A stretch of DNA of 64,000 bases from assembly GCF_010614805.1 (NCBI RefSeq), contig NZ_JAAFZC010000001.1, positions 1,528,001 to 1,592,000 on the forward strand. The letters are read 5' to 3'. Position numbers and translations under genes: made by a program. Within the stretch, counting starts at the first letter, position 1; every line of letters starts with the position of its first letter. Below the pieces are notes generated by a model. That model saw only the letters and a list, made by a program, of their open reading frames with translations, searched no databases and was not told where the DNA came from. This DNA comes from Pseudooceanicola aestuarii (GTDB taxonomy: Bacteria > Pseudomonadota > Alphaproteobacteria > Rhodobacterales > Rhodobacteraceae). Positions 53,949 through 63,190 of this stretch are shown one piece after another.

Positions 53949-54872
53949 ATGGTGAAACTGGTTCTTCTGCACAAGGCCGACTCGATCTACGAGGACGAGC
54001 CTGATGTCGTCTACGACTTCCCCCGCGCCTACCTGAAGGACATGCGCGCGGCAGTCGGCGACTGGATCATCTATTACGAGCCGGTCAAGGCCGGGCCGCA
54101 CGGCTATTTCGCGGTCGCCAGGATATCACGGATCATCCCCAAACCCGGGGTGGAGGGGCGGTTCCTCGCCCTCATGGAAGCGGGCAGTTTCCTGCCTTTC
54201 GTCCAGGAGGTGCCCCGGCTGGTGGAGGGCCGTCCGCTGGAAGCCGCGCTGACCCGATCGGACGGCACCCCCGCACAGGGCGGTTTGGTCCAGCGCGCGG
54301 TGCGGGTGCTGCCGGAGGCGGAGTTCGCCCGGATTCTGGATCTGGGCCTTCCCCGGGATTTGGAGGCCCTCGAAGCCCGACGCTATGATCCGCGGTCCGC
54401 CGCAATGGCGGAGGGGGCGGAACCGTTCGAACGCCCGGTGCTGGAACGGCTGACCCGCCGCGCCTACCGGGATGTCGCGTTCCGCCGCAAGGTCCGGGAG
54501 GCCTATGGCTACCGCTGTGCCCTGTCCGGGTTGCGCTTGCGAAACGGTGGCGGGCGGCCGGAGGTACAGGCCGCGCATATCCGTCCCGTCGATCGCAGGG
54601 GCAACGATTCCGTGCGCAACGGGTTGGCCTTGTCCGGGACGTTGCACTGGATGTTCGATCGGGGCCTGATCTCGGTCGCGGAGGATTGCGAGACAGTGCT
54701 GGTGTCGCGCAACAAGGTACCGGGAGAGGTGATCGACCGCCTGCTGGCCCCGAGCGGCAAGCTGTTGCAACCCGAAGACCCGCGCAATGCGCCCCATCCC
54801 GAAAACCTGCGGTGGCACCGGGAGAACATCTTTGGCCAGGTGCAAGGCGCCGGTCCGGCTCCGTGGCATTGA
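53949..54872 (+). CDS. HNH endonuclease with N-terminal sensor-like domain
   Basis: A 307-residue protein starting MVKLVLLHKADSIYEDEPDV. The N-terminal half contains RAAVGDWIIYYEPVKAGPHG and YFAVARISRI, resembling PUA/EVE-like or restriction-enzyme specificity domains. The C-terminal third is an HNH_2-type nuclease: YRCALSG, VQAAHIRPVDRRGNDSVRNG and LSGTLHWMFDRGLISV. It may be a modification-dependent restriction enzyme. The start is uncertain (in-frame GTG at 53907), with no strong ribosome-binding site. Divergent from the ImuA-like gene. Confidence 0.75.
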   Translation: MVKLVLLHKADSIYEDEPDVVYDFPRAYLKDMRAAVGDWIIYYEPVKAGPHGYFAVARISRIIPKPGVEGRFLALMEAGSFLPFVQEVPRLVEGRPLEAALTRSDGTPAQGGLVQRAVRVLPEAEFARILDLGLPRDLEALEARRYDPRSAAMAEGAEPFERPVLERLTRRAYRDVAFRRKVREAYGYRCALSGLRLRNGGGRPEVQAAHIRPVDRRGNDSVRNGLALSGTLHWMFDRGLISVAEDCETVLVSRNKVPGEVIDRLLAPSGKLLQPEDPRNAPHPENLRWHRENIFGQVQGAGPAPWH

Positions 54873-55165
54873 CCGGCAGCGCAGCGGAAAACCGCTTTGG
54901 CGGTAATCATTCGTCAAGATCTCCGGCGTAGGAACGGGGGCGTCTGCCCGGCCTGCCTGCCCGCCGCCGCCCCATGGTGCCCCACCGCGACCCCGCGCCG
55001 CCGTAACCGTAGCCGTGGCCGGATCGTCCCCGGCCGGGTGGCGACCGGGCGTCAACCGGGGGGCAAGCGGGTGCTGATCAAGCGCCGATCAAACGCCGAT
55101 CCCGGGGGGGCTGATCGCCCCTTGCCCGACGGGGTGGCATGGTCTAGCACTCGGGATGCTTCGGT
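54873..55165. other. Spacer before the cobalamin riboswitch
   Basis: Nearly 300 bp without a credible gene. The promoter for the riboswitch-controlled transcript must lie in its distal part, but no clear -35/-10 pair is recognised. Confidence 0.4.
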
Positions 55166-55345
55166 CCGGGCGTTCGCGCGTCCGGTGAATAGGGAACGCG
55201 GTGCGGGTCTGACCCAATTCCGCGACTGCCCCCGCAACTGTAAGCGGAGAGCGACGCCGGACCATGTCACTGTCCCCTCGGGGATGGGAAGACCCGGCAC
55301 AGCATCGACCCGCAAGTCAGGAGACCTGCCGAAGCCGATCACCCA
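55166..55345 (+). promoter_or_regulatory. Cobalamin riboswitch
   Basis: The characteristic parts occur in order: GGTGAATAGGGAACGCGGTG (near 55183-55202), CCCCCGCAACTGTAAGCGG (near 55229-55247), CACTG, GGGAAGACC, and the B12 box AGTCAGGAGACCTGCC (55315-55330). Upstream of btuB, so it senses adenosylcobalamin and lowers expression of uptake genes when B12 is plentiful. The exact ends are approximate; the expression platform lies in 55346-55484. Confidence 0.93.
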
Positions 55346-55484
55346 GTCCGCACGCGGGGCGCGCGCGAGGCAACGGACCTTTTCCGTCGTGGTGGCAGTC
55401 GCCTGACCGTCGGCGGGAGCCCCTCCCCCCGTGGGTCGTTCGCAATCGCCATGCGTCGGATCCGGCGCAGGGAAGGGATAGATC

Positions 55485-57389
55485 ATGAGCCTCACCAATC
55501 CGACGGCCCGTTCCGCCGTCTCTGTCACCACCTTCATCACCGTCTCAGCCATCGCACTTGCCGCCGCCACCGCCGCGCCGGTGATGGCGCAGGACAGCAC
55601 CACGGATTTCGCCCTGGAGGACATCATCGTCTCTGCCGGCCTCACCCCGATCGCGGCGGCCCGCTACGGTCGCGCGGCCACGGTGCTGACGGCGCAGGAC
55701 ATCGCCGATCGCGGGCTGACCACCGTGCAGGACGCCCTGCGCGCGGTGCCCGGGGTCAGCGTGAACGCCAATGGCCACAGTTTCACCCAGGTCCGCATCC
55801 GCGGCGGAGAGGCCAATCACACCCTGATCCTGATCGACGGCGTGCGCGCGGCGGGCGGGGATGCGGCCTATGTCCTCAGTGGGTTGGAGACGGCGAATAT
55901 CGCCCGGATCGAGGTTCTGCGCGGCCCGCAATCGGTAGCCTACGGCTCGGACGCCTCGGCGGGGGTAATCAACATCATCACCCGCAAATCCGAGGGGTCG
56001 GGATTCTCCTACGGCGGCAAGGTGGAGGGCGGCGCCGGCTGGTCGGCCTCGGGCTACCTGGCATATCGCGGGGCGCAGGGTGGCGTGGCGCTGGGCTTTG
56101 CCCGGATGCAGGACAGGGGCTGGGATTATTCCGGGTCCGGCGGGGAACGGGACGGCATCTTCCGCCGGACGCTGACCCTGTCGGGCGATCACGCGGTGGC
56201 CGAGGGGCTGACCCTGGGCTTCACCTACCGCCGCTCGGAGGAGGACGGCGACACCGACGCCACCGCCCTTGTGGCCACGGGGCCGGGGGATTACGTGCTG
56301 GACGACCCCGCCGCCCAGACCGTGCGGGAGGAGGAAGGCGGCCAGATCTACGCCGATTACACCACGCCCGATGGCCGGCTGTCGGCCCGGCTGGGGCTGG
56401 AGCGCACCCGCCTGACGCAGGAGATCAACAGCGGCGCGCCCACCGATCAGGACAGCCGCGCCACCCGGCTGCGCCTGTCCTACGGGTTGGACGGTCCGGT
56501 CGCCACCGGGGCGCAGGTGTTGTCCCTGCTGCTGGAGGATGAACACGACAGCAGCACCGCCAATCCCGGCTATGACCGCGACACGCGCTCTGTCGCGCTG
56601 GAATATCGTGGCACCTTCGACAGCGGGCTGGATGTGCAGATCGGCGCGCGCTACGATGACAACAGCGTGTTCGGCAACGCCGTGACCTGGAACGCGGCGG
56701 CGGCCTACACGCTGGACAACGGGGCGCGGCTGCATGCCTCTGCCGGGGCGGGCGTCGTCAATCCCAGCTATTTCGAGCTGTTCGCCAATGCATGGGGCTA
56801 TGTCGGGAATCCCGATCTTGATCCGGAACGCAACCGATCCGTCGACCTGGGGGTGGAGCTGCCCCTGGGGCGCGGGGTGGTGGACGTGACCCTGTTCCAG
56901 GAACGGCTGGAGGACGAGATCACCGCGGTTGCCACCGGGCCCGGCAGCTACAGCTATGTCAACCAATCCGGCACCAGCCTGCGCCGTGGGGTGGAGGTCA
57001 GCGGCCGCTATGACGCGACCGATCAACTGGCGCTGCGCCTGGGCTATACCCTGCTGGACGCCACCAATCCCGACGGCAGCGTCGAGATCCGGCGCCCCCG
57101 GCACCAGCTGTCGCTGGGCGCCACCTGGACCAGTGCCGATGGCCGCACCACGCTGGACGCGCAGGCGCTGCATGTCGCAGGCAATGCCGATACGCAATTC
57201 TGGGGCAGCTACGCCACCAAGGAATTGCCGTCCTACTGGACCGTGGACCTGGCCGGCAGCCGCCGGATCGGGGACAACCTGCGCCTGACCGCGCGGGTCG
57301 ACAACCTGTTCGACGCCGCCCATTCCGATGCCTGGGGCTATGCCGGGCGCGGGCGCACCGCCTATGTCGGGCTGGGTGCGGATTGGTGA
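55485..57389 (+). CDS. btuB: TonB-dependent cobalamin receptor BtuB
   Basis: A 634-residue outer-membrane receptor. Signal peptide to about residue 35, TonB-box region (ALEDIIVSAGLTPIAAARYG), plug domain (IADRGLTTVQDALRAVPGVSV, LILIDGVRAAGGDA, ARIEVLRGPQSVAYGSDA) and a 22-strand barrel ending in the aromatic residue of GLGADW. GAAGGGA before the ATG. The riboswitch and the btuFCD genes establish the substrate as a corrinoid. Confidence 0.95.
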   Translation: MSLTNPTARSAVSVTTFITVSAIALAAATAAPVMAQDSTTDFALEDIIVSAGLTPIAAARYGRAATVLTAQDIADRGLTTVQDALRAVPGVSVNANGHSFTQVRIRGGEANHTLILIDGVRAAGGDAAYVLSGLETANIARIEVLRGPQSVAYGSDASAGVINIITRKSEGSGFSYGGKVEGGAGWSASGYLAYRGAQGGVALGFARMQDRGWDYSGSGGERDGIFRRTLTLSGDHAVAEGLTLGFTYRRSEEDGDTDATALVATGPGDYVLDDPAAQTVREEEGGQIYADYTTPDGRLSARLGLERTRLTQEINSGAPTDQDSRATRLRLSYGLDGPVATGAQVLSLLLEDEHDSSTANPGYDRDTRSVALEYRGTFDSGLDVQIGARYDDNSVFGNAVTWNAAAAYTLDNGARLHASAGAGVVNPSYFELFANAWGYVGNPDLDPERNRSVDLGVELPLGRGVVDVTLFQERLEDEITAVATGPGSYSYVNQSGTSLRRGVEVSGRYDATDQLALRLGYTLLDATNPDGSVEIRRPRHQLSLGATWTSADGRTTLDAQALHVAGNADTQFWGSYATKELPSYWTVDLAGSRRIGDNLRLTARVDNLFDAAHSDAWGYAGRGRTAYVGLGADW

Positions 57390-58258
57390 GGCGCGCGGCC
57401 CGTCTTCTGGCGCTGCTGATCACGGTGGCGGCAGCGGCAGGGCCGGGGCGGGCGCTGGACCGCCCCATGACGCCGGGCGGGCAGGGGCCTGCCGCGCCCG
57501 GCCGCGTCGTGTCGATCAACCTGTGCACCGACCAGCTGGCGATGCTGCTGGCCGCGCCGGGACAATTGCTGTCGGTCAGCGCGCTCAGTCGCGACCCGCG
57601 TTCCTCGGTCATGGCGGCGGAGGCGCGAGCCTATCCGGTGAACCATGGCCGGGCCGAGGAAATCTGGCTGATGGAGCCGGACCTGGTGATCGCCGGCAGT
57701 TTTTCCAACCGGGCGAGCGTGGCGATGCTGCGCCGCCTGGGCGTGCCGGTGGTGGTGATTGCGCCGGCCTATTCCCTGGCCGACGTGCCCGACCGCCTGG
57801 CAGAGATGGGCGCCGCGCTGGGCCGCAGGGAACAGGCCCGCGCCATGATCCACGAATTCGAGAGCCGGCTGGCCACCCTGCGAGCCAGGGGCGGTGAGCG
57901 TCCGCGCGCCGCGCTCTACCATGCGAACGGCTATGCCTCGGGGGACCGGACGCTGGCCGGACAGGTCATTGCCGCCGCAGGCTTCACGAATATCGCGGCC
58001 GAGGTCGGCCTGCCCACGGGCGGGCATTTGCCACTGGAGGTTCTGACCATGGCCGCCCCCGACATGGTGATCACCGGGCGGCCCCATCCCGGCGCCGCCC
58101 GTGCCGAGGAAATCCTGCATCACCCCGCGTTGCAGGCCCTGCGGCGTCGCGCGGCGGGGGCGGTGCTGACGGATCGGGACTGGATCTGCGGTACGCCACA
58201 TGTGCTGGACGCCGTGGCGCGGATGCGGGCGCTGCGGCAGGGGTTGGTGGCGGAATGA
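57386..58258 (+). CDS. btuF: Periplasmic cobalamin-binding protein BtuF
   Basis: A 290-residue class-III (BtuF/FhuD) binding protein: signal peptide (VRRAARLLALLITVAAAAGP), RVVSINLCTDQLAMLLA, PVNHGRAEEIWLMEPDLVIAG and GTPHVLDAVARM. GTG start overlapping the btuB stop (GTGA). It delivers the corrinoid to BtuCD. Confidence 0.88.
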   Translation: MRRAARLLALLITVAAAAGPGRALDRPMTPGGQGPAAPGRVVSINLCTDQLAMLLAAPGQLLSVSALSRDPRSSVMAAEARAYPVNHGRAEEIWLMEPDLVIAGSFSNRASVAMLRRLGVPVVVIAPAYSLADVPDRLAEMGAALGRREQARAMIHEFESRLATLRARGGERPRAALYHANGYASGDRTLAGQVIAAAGFTNIAAEVGLPTGGHLPLEVLTMAAPDMVITGRPHPGAARAEEILHHPALQALRRRAAGAVLTDRDWICGTPHVLDAVARMRALRQGLVAE

Positions 58259-59238
58259 GGCCGGTCAACCGCATTTTGCTGGGGGTGGTGGCGCTGCTGT
58301 GCCTTGCCTCGTTGCTGATCGGCCCGGCGGGCATCGGCTGGGCCGACAGTTTGCGCGCGCTGATCGCGGGCGGGGAGGGGCCGATGACCCTGGTGATGCG
58401 CGAAATCCGTCTGCCCCGGATGATCCTGGGGCTGGCGATTGGTGCGTCGTTGGGGTTGGCGGGGGCGGCGATGCAGGGCTACCTGCGCAACCCGCTGGCG
58501 GAGCCGGGGCTGATCGGCGTGTCGGCCTCTGCCGCTTTGGGTGCGGTACTGGCGATCCAGACCGGCGCGGTCGCGGTTTTTGCGCTGGCCCTGCCGCTGG
58601 CGGCGCTGGCGGGGGCGCTGGTGTCGGTTCTGCTGTTGCTGGCGCTGGCCGGGCCACGCGGCGGGGCGCTGACCCTGATCCTGGCAGGCATCGCGATTTC
58701 GGCCATGGCGGGGGCGCTGACCTCGCTTGTGCTGAACCTGTCGTCCAACCCCTATGCCGCGAACGAGATCGTGTTCTGGATGATGGGATCGCTGGCCGAC
58801 CGCTCAATGTTGCATGTCTGGCTGGCGCTGCCGCTGATGGCCCTGGGTTGGGCGCTGCTGCTGCCGTTGGCCCGCGCGCTGGAGGCGTTGACCCTGGGGG
58901 AGGACGCCGCCGCCGCCATGGGCATGGACCTGGCGCGCACTCGATGGCAATTGGTCATCGGCACGGCCTGCGTGGTTGGTGCCGCCACGGCGGTGGCGGG
59001 GACCATCGGCTTTGTCGGATTGGTGGTGCCGCATCTGCTGCGCCCGCTGGTCGGCGCCCGACCCGGCGCGTTGCTGGGGGCCTCGGCCCTGGGGGGGGCG
59101 GCGATGCTGTTGACGGCGGATATCGCGGTGCGGGTGGTGCTGCCGGGCCAGGATCTGAAACTGGGGGTGCTGACCGCGCTGGTCGGGGCACCGTTCTTCC
59201 TGCACCTCGTGCGCAGCACCGGGCGGGCGGAGGCATGA
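58255..59238 (+). CDS. btuC: Cobalamin ABC permease BtuC (FecCD family)
   Basis: A 327-residue permease with about ten helices: IRLPRMILGLAIGASLGLAGAAMQGYLRNPLAEPGLIGVS is the family hallmark, and the ATPase-contact loop is seen near GATTAVAGTIGFVGLVVPHLLR-like AATAVAGTIGFVGLVVPHLL. Overlaps btuF and btuD by 4 bp each. Confidence 0.93.
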   Translation: MRPVNRILLGVVALLCLASLLIGPAGIGWADSLRALIAGGEGPMTLVMREIRLPRMILGLAIGASLGLAGAAMQGYLRNPLAEPGLIGVSASAALGAVLAIQTGAVAVFALALPLAALAGALVSVLLLLALAGPRGGALTLILAGIAISAMAGALTSLVLNLSSNPYAANEIVFWMMGSLADRSMLHVWLALPLMALGWALLLPLARALEALTLGEDAAAAMGMDLARTRWQLVIGTACVVGAATAVAGTIGFVGLVVPHLLRPLVGARPGALLGASALGGAAMLLTADIAVRVVLPGQDLKLGVLTALVGAPFFLHLVRSTGRAEA

Positions 59239-59993
59239 GTTTGCTGTGCCTCGATCGTCTGTCCGTCACCCGGCGGGGACGGGCCGTACTGCGCGATATT
59301 TCCCTGTCCGTGCAAGGCGGAGAACTGGTCGGCCTGATCGGAGCCAATGGTGCGGGCAAGACCACGCTGATGCGCGCCGCTCTGGGTTTGATCCCGGCGA
59401 CAGGCACAAGCAGCCTGGCCGCGCTGTCCCCCGATGCCCGCGCGCGCGCCGCCGCCTGGATGCCGCAGGCCCGCGAAATCGCCTGGCCGGTCAGCGTGGA
59501 GGCTTTGGTGACACTCGGCCGGCTGCCGCATGGCGGGCGTAGCGACACAGCCACCGACCGCGCGGCGGTGGCCGGGGCGATTACGCGCATGGGGCTGGAC
59601 AACCTGCGCCACCGCACCGCTACGCGCCTGTCAGGCGGGGAACAGGCTCGCGCCCTGATCGCCCGTGCCCTGGCGCAGGAGGCGCCGCTGCTGATCGCGG
59701 ACGAGCCCATCGCCGGGCTGGACCCGGCCCACCAGATCGCCACGCTGGACGTGTTGGCCGCCCTGGCGGAGGAGGGGCGCGGCGTGCTGCTGTCGCTGCA
59801 TGACCTGGGCTTGGCGGCGCGGCATTGCACCCGGCTGATCCTGCTGGCAGAGGGCGGAATTCTGGCGGATGGCCCGCCGGACCGCGTGTTGACCGATGCG
59901 CTGATCGCGCGGGCCTTTCACATTACCGCGTATCGGGCGCAGGGTCCGGAGGGGCCGGTGTTTCAACCCTTGCGGGTGATCCGCGACGATTGA
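59235..59993 (+). CDS. btuD: Cobalamin ABC ATPase BtuD
   Basis: A 252-residue ABC ATPase: Walker A GANGAGKTT, Q-loop WMPQAREIAWPVSVEALV, signature LSGGEQARALIARALAQ, Walker B LLIADEPIAGLDP, H-loop LLSLHDLGLAARHC. Last gene of btuBFCD. Confidence 0.93.
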   Translation: MSLLCLDRLSVTRRGRAVLRDISLSVQGGELVGLIGANGAGKTTLMRAALGLIPATGTSSLAALSPDARARAAAWMPQAREIAWPVSVEALVTLGRLPHGGRSDTATDRAAVAGAITRMGLDNLRHRTATRLSGGEQARALIARALAQEAPLLIADEPIAGLDPAHQIATLDVLAALAEEGRGVLLSLHDLGLAARHCTRLILLAEGGILADGPPDRVLTDALIARAFHITAYRAQGPEGPVFQPLRVIRDD

Positions 59994-60078
59994 CCCTGCT
60001 CCGCCGAGGTCAAAAAAACATACCGTCCGGCCGCGCCCTCCCGTACAAGGGTGCAGTGTTGCGCAACCCGGAGCCCGG

Positions 60079-61023
60079 ATGATCAACCTGACCGCTGGCC
60101 AATATTTCCTGCATGTCGCCCGCTTCGGCTCCATCCGGCTGGCGGCAGAGCGGCTGCATGTCTCGCCCTCCGCGATCAGCCGGCAGGTGGTCAAACTGGA
60201 GCATGAATTCGAGGAACAGCTGCTGGAACGCCGGGCCGAGGGCGTTCGCCTGACCGAGGCGGGGCGCGTGCTGGCCGACCACCTTGCCGTGATCTTCGAC
60301 CGGATCGACGTCGCCAAGGGAGAGATCGCGGACCTGCGCGACCTGAAGGCGGGGACCGTGTCCATCGCGACGGTAGAGGGGATCACCGATCCCTTCATGT
60401 CCACCCACATCACCGAATTCCGCAACCGTCATCCCGGGATCGAATTCCACGTCCGCATCCGGGGGCGCGAACGGGTTCTTGAGGCGGTGGAGCAGCACCT
60501 GTCGCAGATCGGCTTTGTCTACGACCATTTCAGCCACGAGGCGATCGAGACGGTCGGCCAGTGGCGGCAGCCGCTTCTTGCCCTGGCCCCGCCTTCGCAT
60601 CCGCTGACCGACGGGCGGCGGGTCACGCTGGCGGATCTGGCCGATCTGCCCTGCGTGCTGCCGGATTCCAGCTTTGGCATCCACCACCTGCTGAACCGGG
60701 CCTTCACCCGGATCGGGCGCAGCCCGCGGCCCATCGTGGTGGCGGACCAGTTTCATTTCCTGATCACTCACGCGATCCGCAATACCGCCATCATCTACCT
60801 GCCGTTGCAAGCGGTGATGGGCGAAGTGACCAGTGGCAAACTGGTGCCGCTGAACCTGGATTCGGCGGATTTCGAACACCGCTTCATCTATGCGGTGGTG
60901 CGCCGGGGGCAGGTCCGCTCCCCCGCCTGCGAGGCCTTCATCGCCTCCATCCTGTCGGTCTTTGCCGAGGGCGAGAAATCCGATGCCGCATTCCTCGCCC
61001 GGATTCGCGCCGCTCAGGGGTGA
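60079..61023 (+). CDS. LysR-family regulator
   Basis: A 314-residue LysR regulator: helix-turn-helix at residues 5-63 (VARFGSIRLAAERLHVSPSAISRQVVKLE) and an effector domain. It converges on and overlaps the RidA gene by 10 bp and lies close to the amidase and TRAP genes, which it may control. Confidence 0.86.
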   Translation: MINLTAGQYFLHVARFGSIRLAAERLHVSPSAISRQVVKLEHEFEEQLLERRAEGVRLTEAGRVLADHLAVIFDRIDVAKGEIADLRDLKAGTVSIATVEGITDPFMSTHITEFRNRHPGIEFHVRIRGRERVLEAVEQHLSQIGFVYDHFSHEAIETVGQWRQPLLALAPPSHPLTDGRRVTLADLADLPCVLPDSSFGIHHLLNRAFTRIGRSPRPIVVADQFHFLITHAIRNTAIIYLPLQAVMGEVTSGKLVPLNLDSADFEHRFIYAVVRRGQVRSPACEAFIASILSVFAEGEKSDAAFLARIRAAQG

Positions 61024-61499
61024 ATTTCGATGGTGATGTCGGCCTCCACCGGGGCGTTCAGGCCCAGTTCGTGCTGGGTCAGGGCGGCGCGGGCGTGTTT
61101 GCCGTTTTCCTCTCCCCACAGCGCGACGAACAGGTCCGAGACCCCGTTCAGCACCTTGTGCGGCTCATGGAAGCCCGGCGCGCAGGAGACGTAGCCGATC
61201 ATTTTCACGATCCGTTTGACGCGGTCCAGATCACCCAGCACGTCTTTCATCATCGCCAGATGGTTGATCGCCATCAACCGGGCGGAGGCGTAGCCTTCCT
61301 CGATCGTCAGGTCCGAGCCGACTTTGCCGACATAGGGCAGCACGTCGTTGTCATTCTCGTCCGGCTGGGTGCCCAGTGTGCCGGAGGTATAGAGGATGTT
61401 GCCGACGATGACGCCGGGGACGTAATTGCCGATGGGTTTGGGCCTGCGGGGCAGGATGATGCCCATCTCGTTCAGGCGGCGTTCGGTTTCATGTGCCAC
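61014..61499 (-). CDS. RidA-family protein (YjgF/YER057c/UK114)
   Basis: A 161-residue member with RPKPIGNYVPGVIVGNILYTSGTLG and the substrate Arg in VKRIVKMIGYVSCAPGFHEP. RidA enzymes hydrolyse enamine/imine intermediates. GTG start at 61499, 6 nt after GGAGG. Divergent from the amidase with palindromes between, so it probably clears imines formed in that pathway. Confidence 0.88.
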   Translation of the reverse strand: MAHETERRLNEMGIILPRRPKPIGNYVPGVIVGNILYTSGTLGTQPDENDNDVLPYVGKVGSDLTIEEGYASARLMAINHLAMMKDVLGDLDRVKRIVKMIGYVSCAPGFHEPHKVLNGVSDLFVALWGEENGKHARAALTQHELGLNAPVEADITIEIHP

Positions 61500-61584
61500 G
61501 GGGGCCTCCGTTCTTGGTTGGCGTCTGCGGTGCCAAATTAGGCAGTTTGCGGATGACCGCGAGGGCGCAAGCAGCAACGCCCCT

Positions 61585-61665
61585 TTGCCGAAACGGCAAC
61601 GCGCCGGCGCGTTTTGGATTGGGTAAATACGGTATTTCCTCTTTTAATTCAGGCAGATAATCTGC
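61585..61665. promoter_or_regulatory. Three palindromes in the RidA-amidase spacer
   Basis: TTGCCG-AAA-CGGCAA (61585-61599), AAATACGGTATTT (61625-61637) and GCAGATAATCTGC (61653-61665). The last two are perfect 13 bp palindromes in the promoter region between divergent genes, plausible sites for the nearby LysR protein. Confidence 0.5.
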
Positions 61666-61774
61666 GCCAACCAGCAGCGCGCGGATGGGGCGCCGCAGAT
61701 CTCTCGGCGATCTGGGGAGTAGCGTCACGCGCCGCGCCGCATAAGGATGCAGCACCAGAACGACCCGAAAGGAA

Positions 61775-63151
61775 ATGCAGGTGACCCACATTTCGCTTGA
61801 TCAGACCGCAGCCCGGCTGCGCGATGGAACCACCAGTGCGGCAGGCCTGATGGCCGATGCCGCCGCACGCCACGGCGCGACGGAGGCCCGGTTGGGTGCC
61901 TATCGCACCTGGGCGGGCGAGCGCGCCGCGCGGCAGGCGGCGGCGGCTGACACCCTGCTGGCCACGGGGGTGGATCTGGGCCCGCTGATGGGGCTGCCGA
62001 TTTCGGTCAAGGATCTGTTCGGCGTTCCCGGTCTGCCGGTCTTTGCCGGAACGGATACGGAATTCGGTCCCGAATGGCAGCGCCCCGGCCCGCTGGTGGC
62101 GCGCGTGCTGGCCCAGCTGGGCATCGTGACGGGCAAGACGCATACGGTGGAATTCGCCTTTGGCGGGCTGGGCACCAACCCGCATTGGGGCACGCCGGTG
62201 AACCCCTGGTCGGCGTCGGATGCGCCGCGCGCGCCGGGCGGGTCCAGCTCGGGGGCGGGTGTGTCGCTGGCGCAGGGCAGCGCCCTGGCCGCCCTGGGGA
62301 CGGACACTGCCGGTTCGGTGCGCATCCCCGCCTCCTACACCGGGCAGGTCGCACTGAAGGTGACCCATGGCCATTGGGCGCTGGACGGGATCGTGCCGCT
62401 GTCGCCGTCGATGGACACGCCTGGCCTGCTGGCCCGGACCATCGACGACCTGGCGTTCCTCTATGGCGCGCTCCAGAACGCCGCTCCGGTGCGGGCGCGG
62501 GCCATGGCGGGGCTGCGGATCGGGGTGATCCGCAACCTGGTCTGGGACGATATCGACCCGATCATCGCCGAGAACACCCGCGCCGCGCTGACCCGGCTGG
62601 AGGCCGCAGGCGCCACGCTGGTGGATGTCGATCTGCCCGCCGTCGATCCGGCCATGACGATTTTCCGTCAGGGCGGTCTGGGCGCGCCGGAACTGCGCGG
62701 GTTCCTAGACCGGACCGCGCCGGATCGGATCGCGCGGCTGGATCCGATGGTGCGGGCCCGCGTCGACCAGGCGGATGCGATCACCGCGTCCGACTACCTG
62801 CAACGCTGTGCCACGCTGGCCGAATGCGGGCGGCAGGCGGGGGTGGTGTTCGACGATCTGGATCTTCTTGTCTCGCCGACGATCCCGGCGACCGCACCGC
62901 TGCTGGCGGATCTGTCCGACCCGGACGCCTACCGCCAGGCCAACATGATGGCCCTGCGCAACACTGCGATCGTCAACCTGCTGGGCTGGTGCGCAACGAC
63001 ATTGCCCACCGGGCTGGACGGGTTCGGCATCCCCTCGGGCCTGCAACTCATCGCGCCGCCCCGGCAGGAAAATCACCTGCTGGCCGCCAGCCTGGGGGCC
63101 GAGGCGGTGCTCGGCGCCGGTCCCGATCTTCTGGGCGCTCCGCCGCTCTGA
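61775..63151 (+). CDS. Amidase (amidase-signature family)
   Basis: A 458-residue amidase. The Ser-cisSer-Lys triad is complete: Lys79 in SVKDLFG, Ser157-159 in GGSSSGAGV and nucleophile Ser181 in GTDTAGSVRIPAS. A C-terminal VSPTIPATAPLL and FGIPSGLQLIAPP follow. The start may be ATG 61775 or GTG 61781; AAAGGAA fits the GTG better. Followed 39 bp later by a TRAP solute receptor, so the imported compound is probably an amide. Confidence 0.9.
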   Translation: MQVTHISLDQTAARLRDGTTSAAGLMADAAARHGATEARLGAYRTWAGERAARQAAAADTLLATGVDLGPLMGLPISVKDLFGVPGLPVFAGTDTEFGPEWQRPGPLVARVLAQLGIVTGKTHTVEFAFGGLGTNPHWGTPVNPWSASDAPRAPGGSSSGAGVSLAQGSALAALGTDTAGSVRIPASYTGQVALKVTHGHWALDGIVPLSPSMDTPGLLARTIDDLAFLYGALQNAAPVRARAMAGLRIGVIRNLVWDDIDPIIAENTRAALTRLEAAGATLVDVDLPAVDPAMTIFRQGGLGAPELRGFLDRTAPDRIARLDPMVRARVDQADAITASDYLQRCATLAECGRQAGVVFDDLDLLVSPTIPATAPLLADLSDPDAYRQANMMALRNTAIVNLLGWCATTLPTGLDGFGIPSGLQLIAPPRQENHLLAASLGAEAVLGAGPDLLGAPPL

Positions 63152-63190
63152 TCCCTTTCACCTTCACCATGATCCCAACAGGAGACTGAC

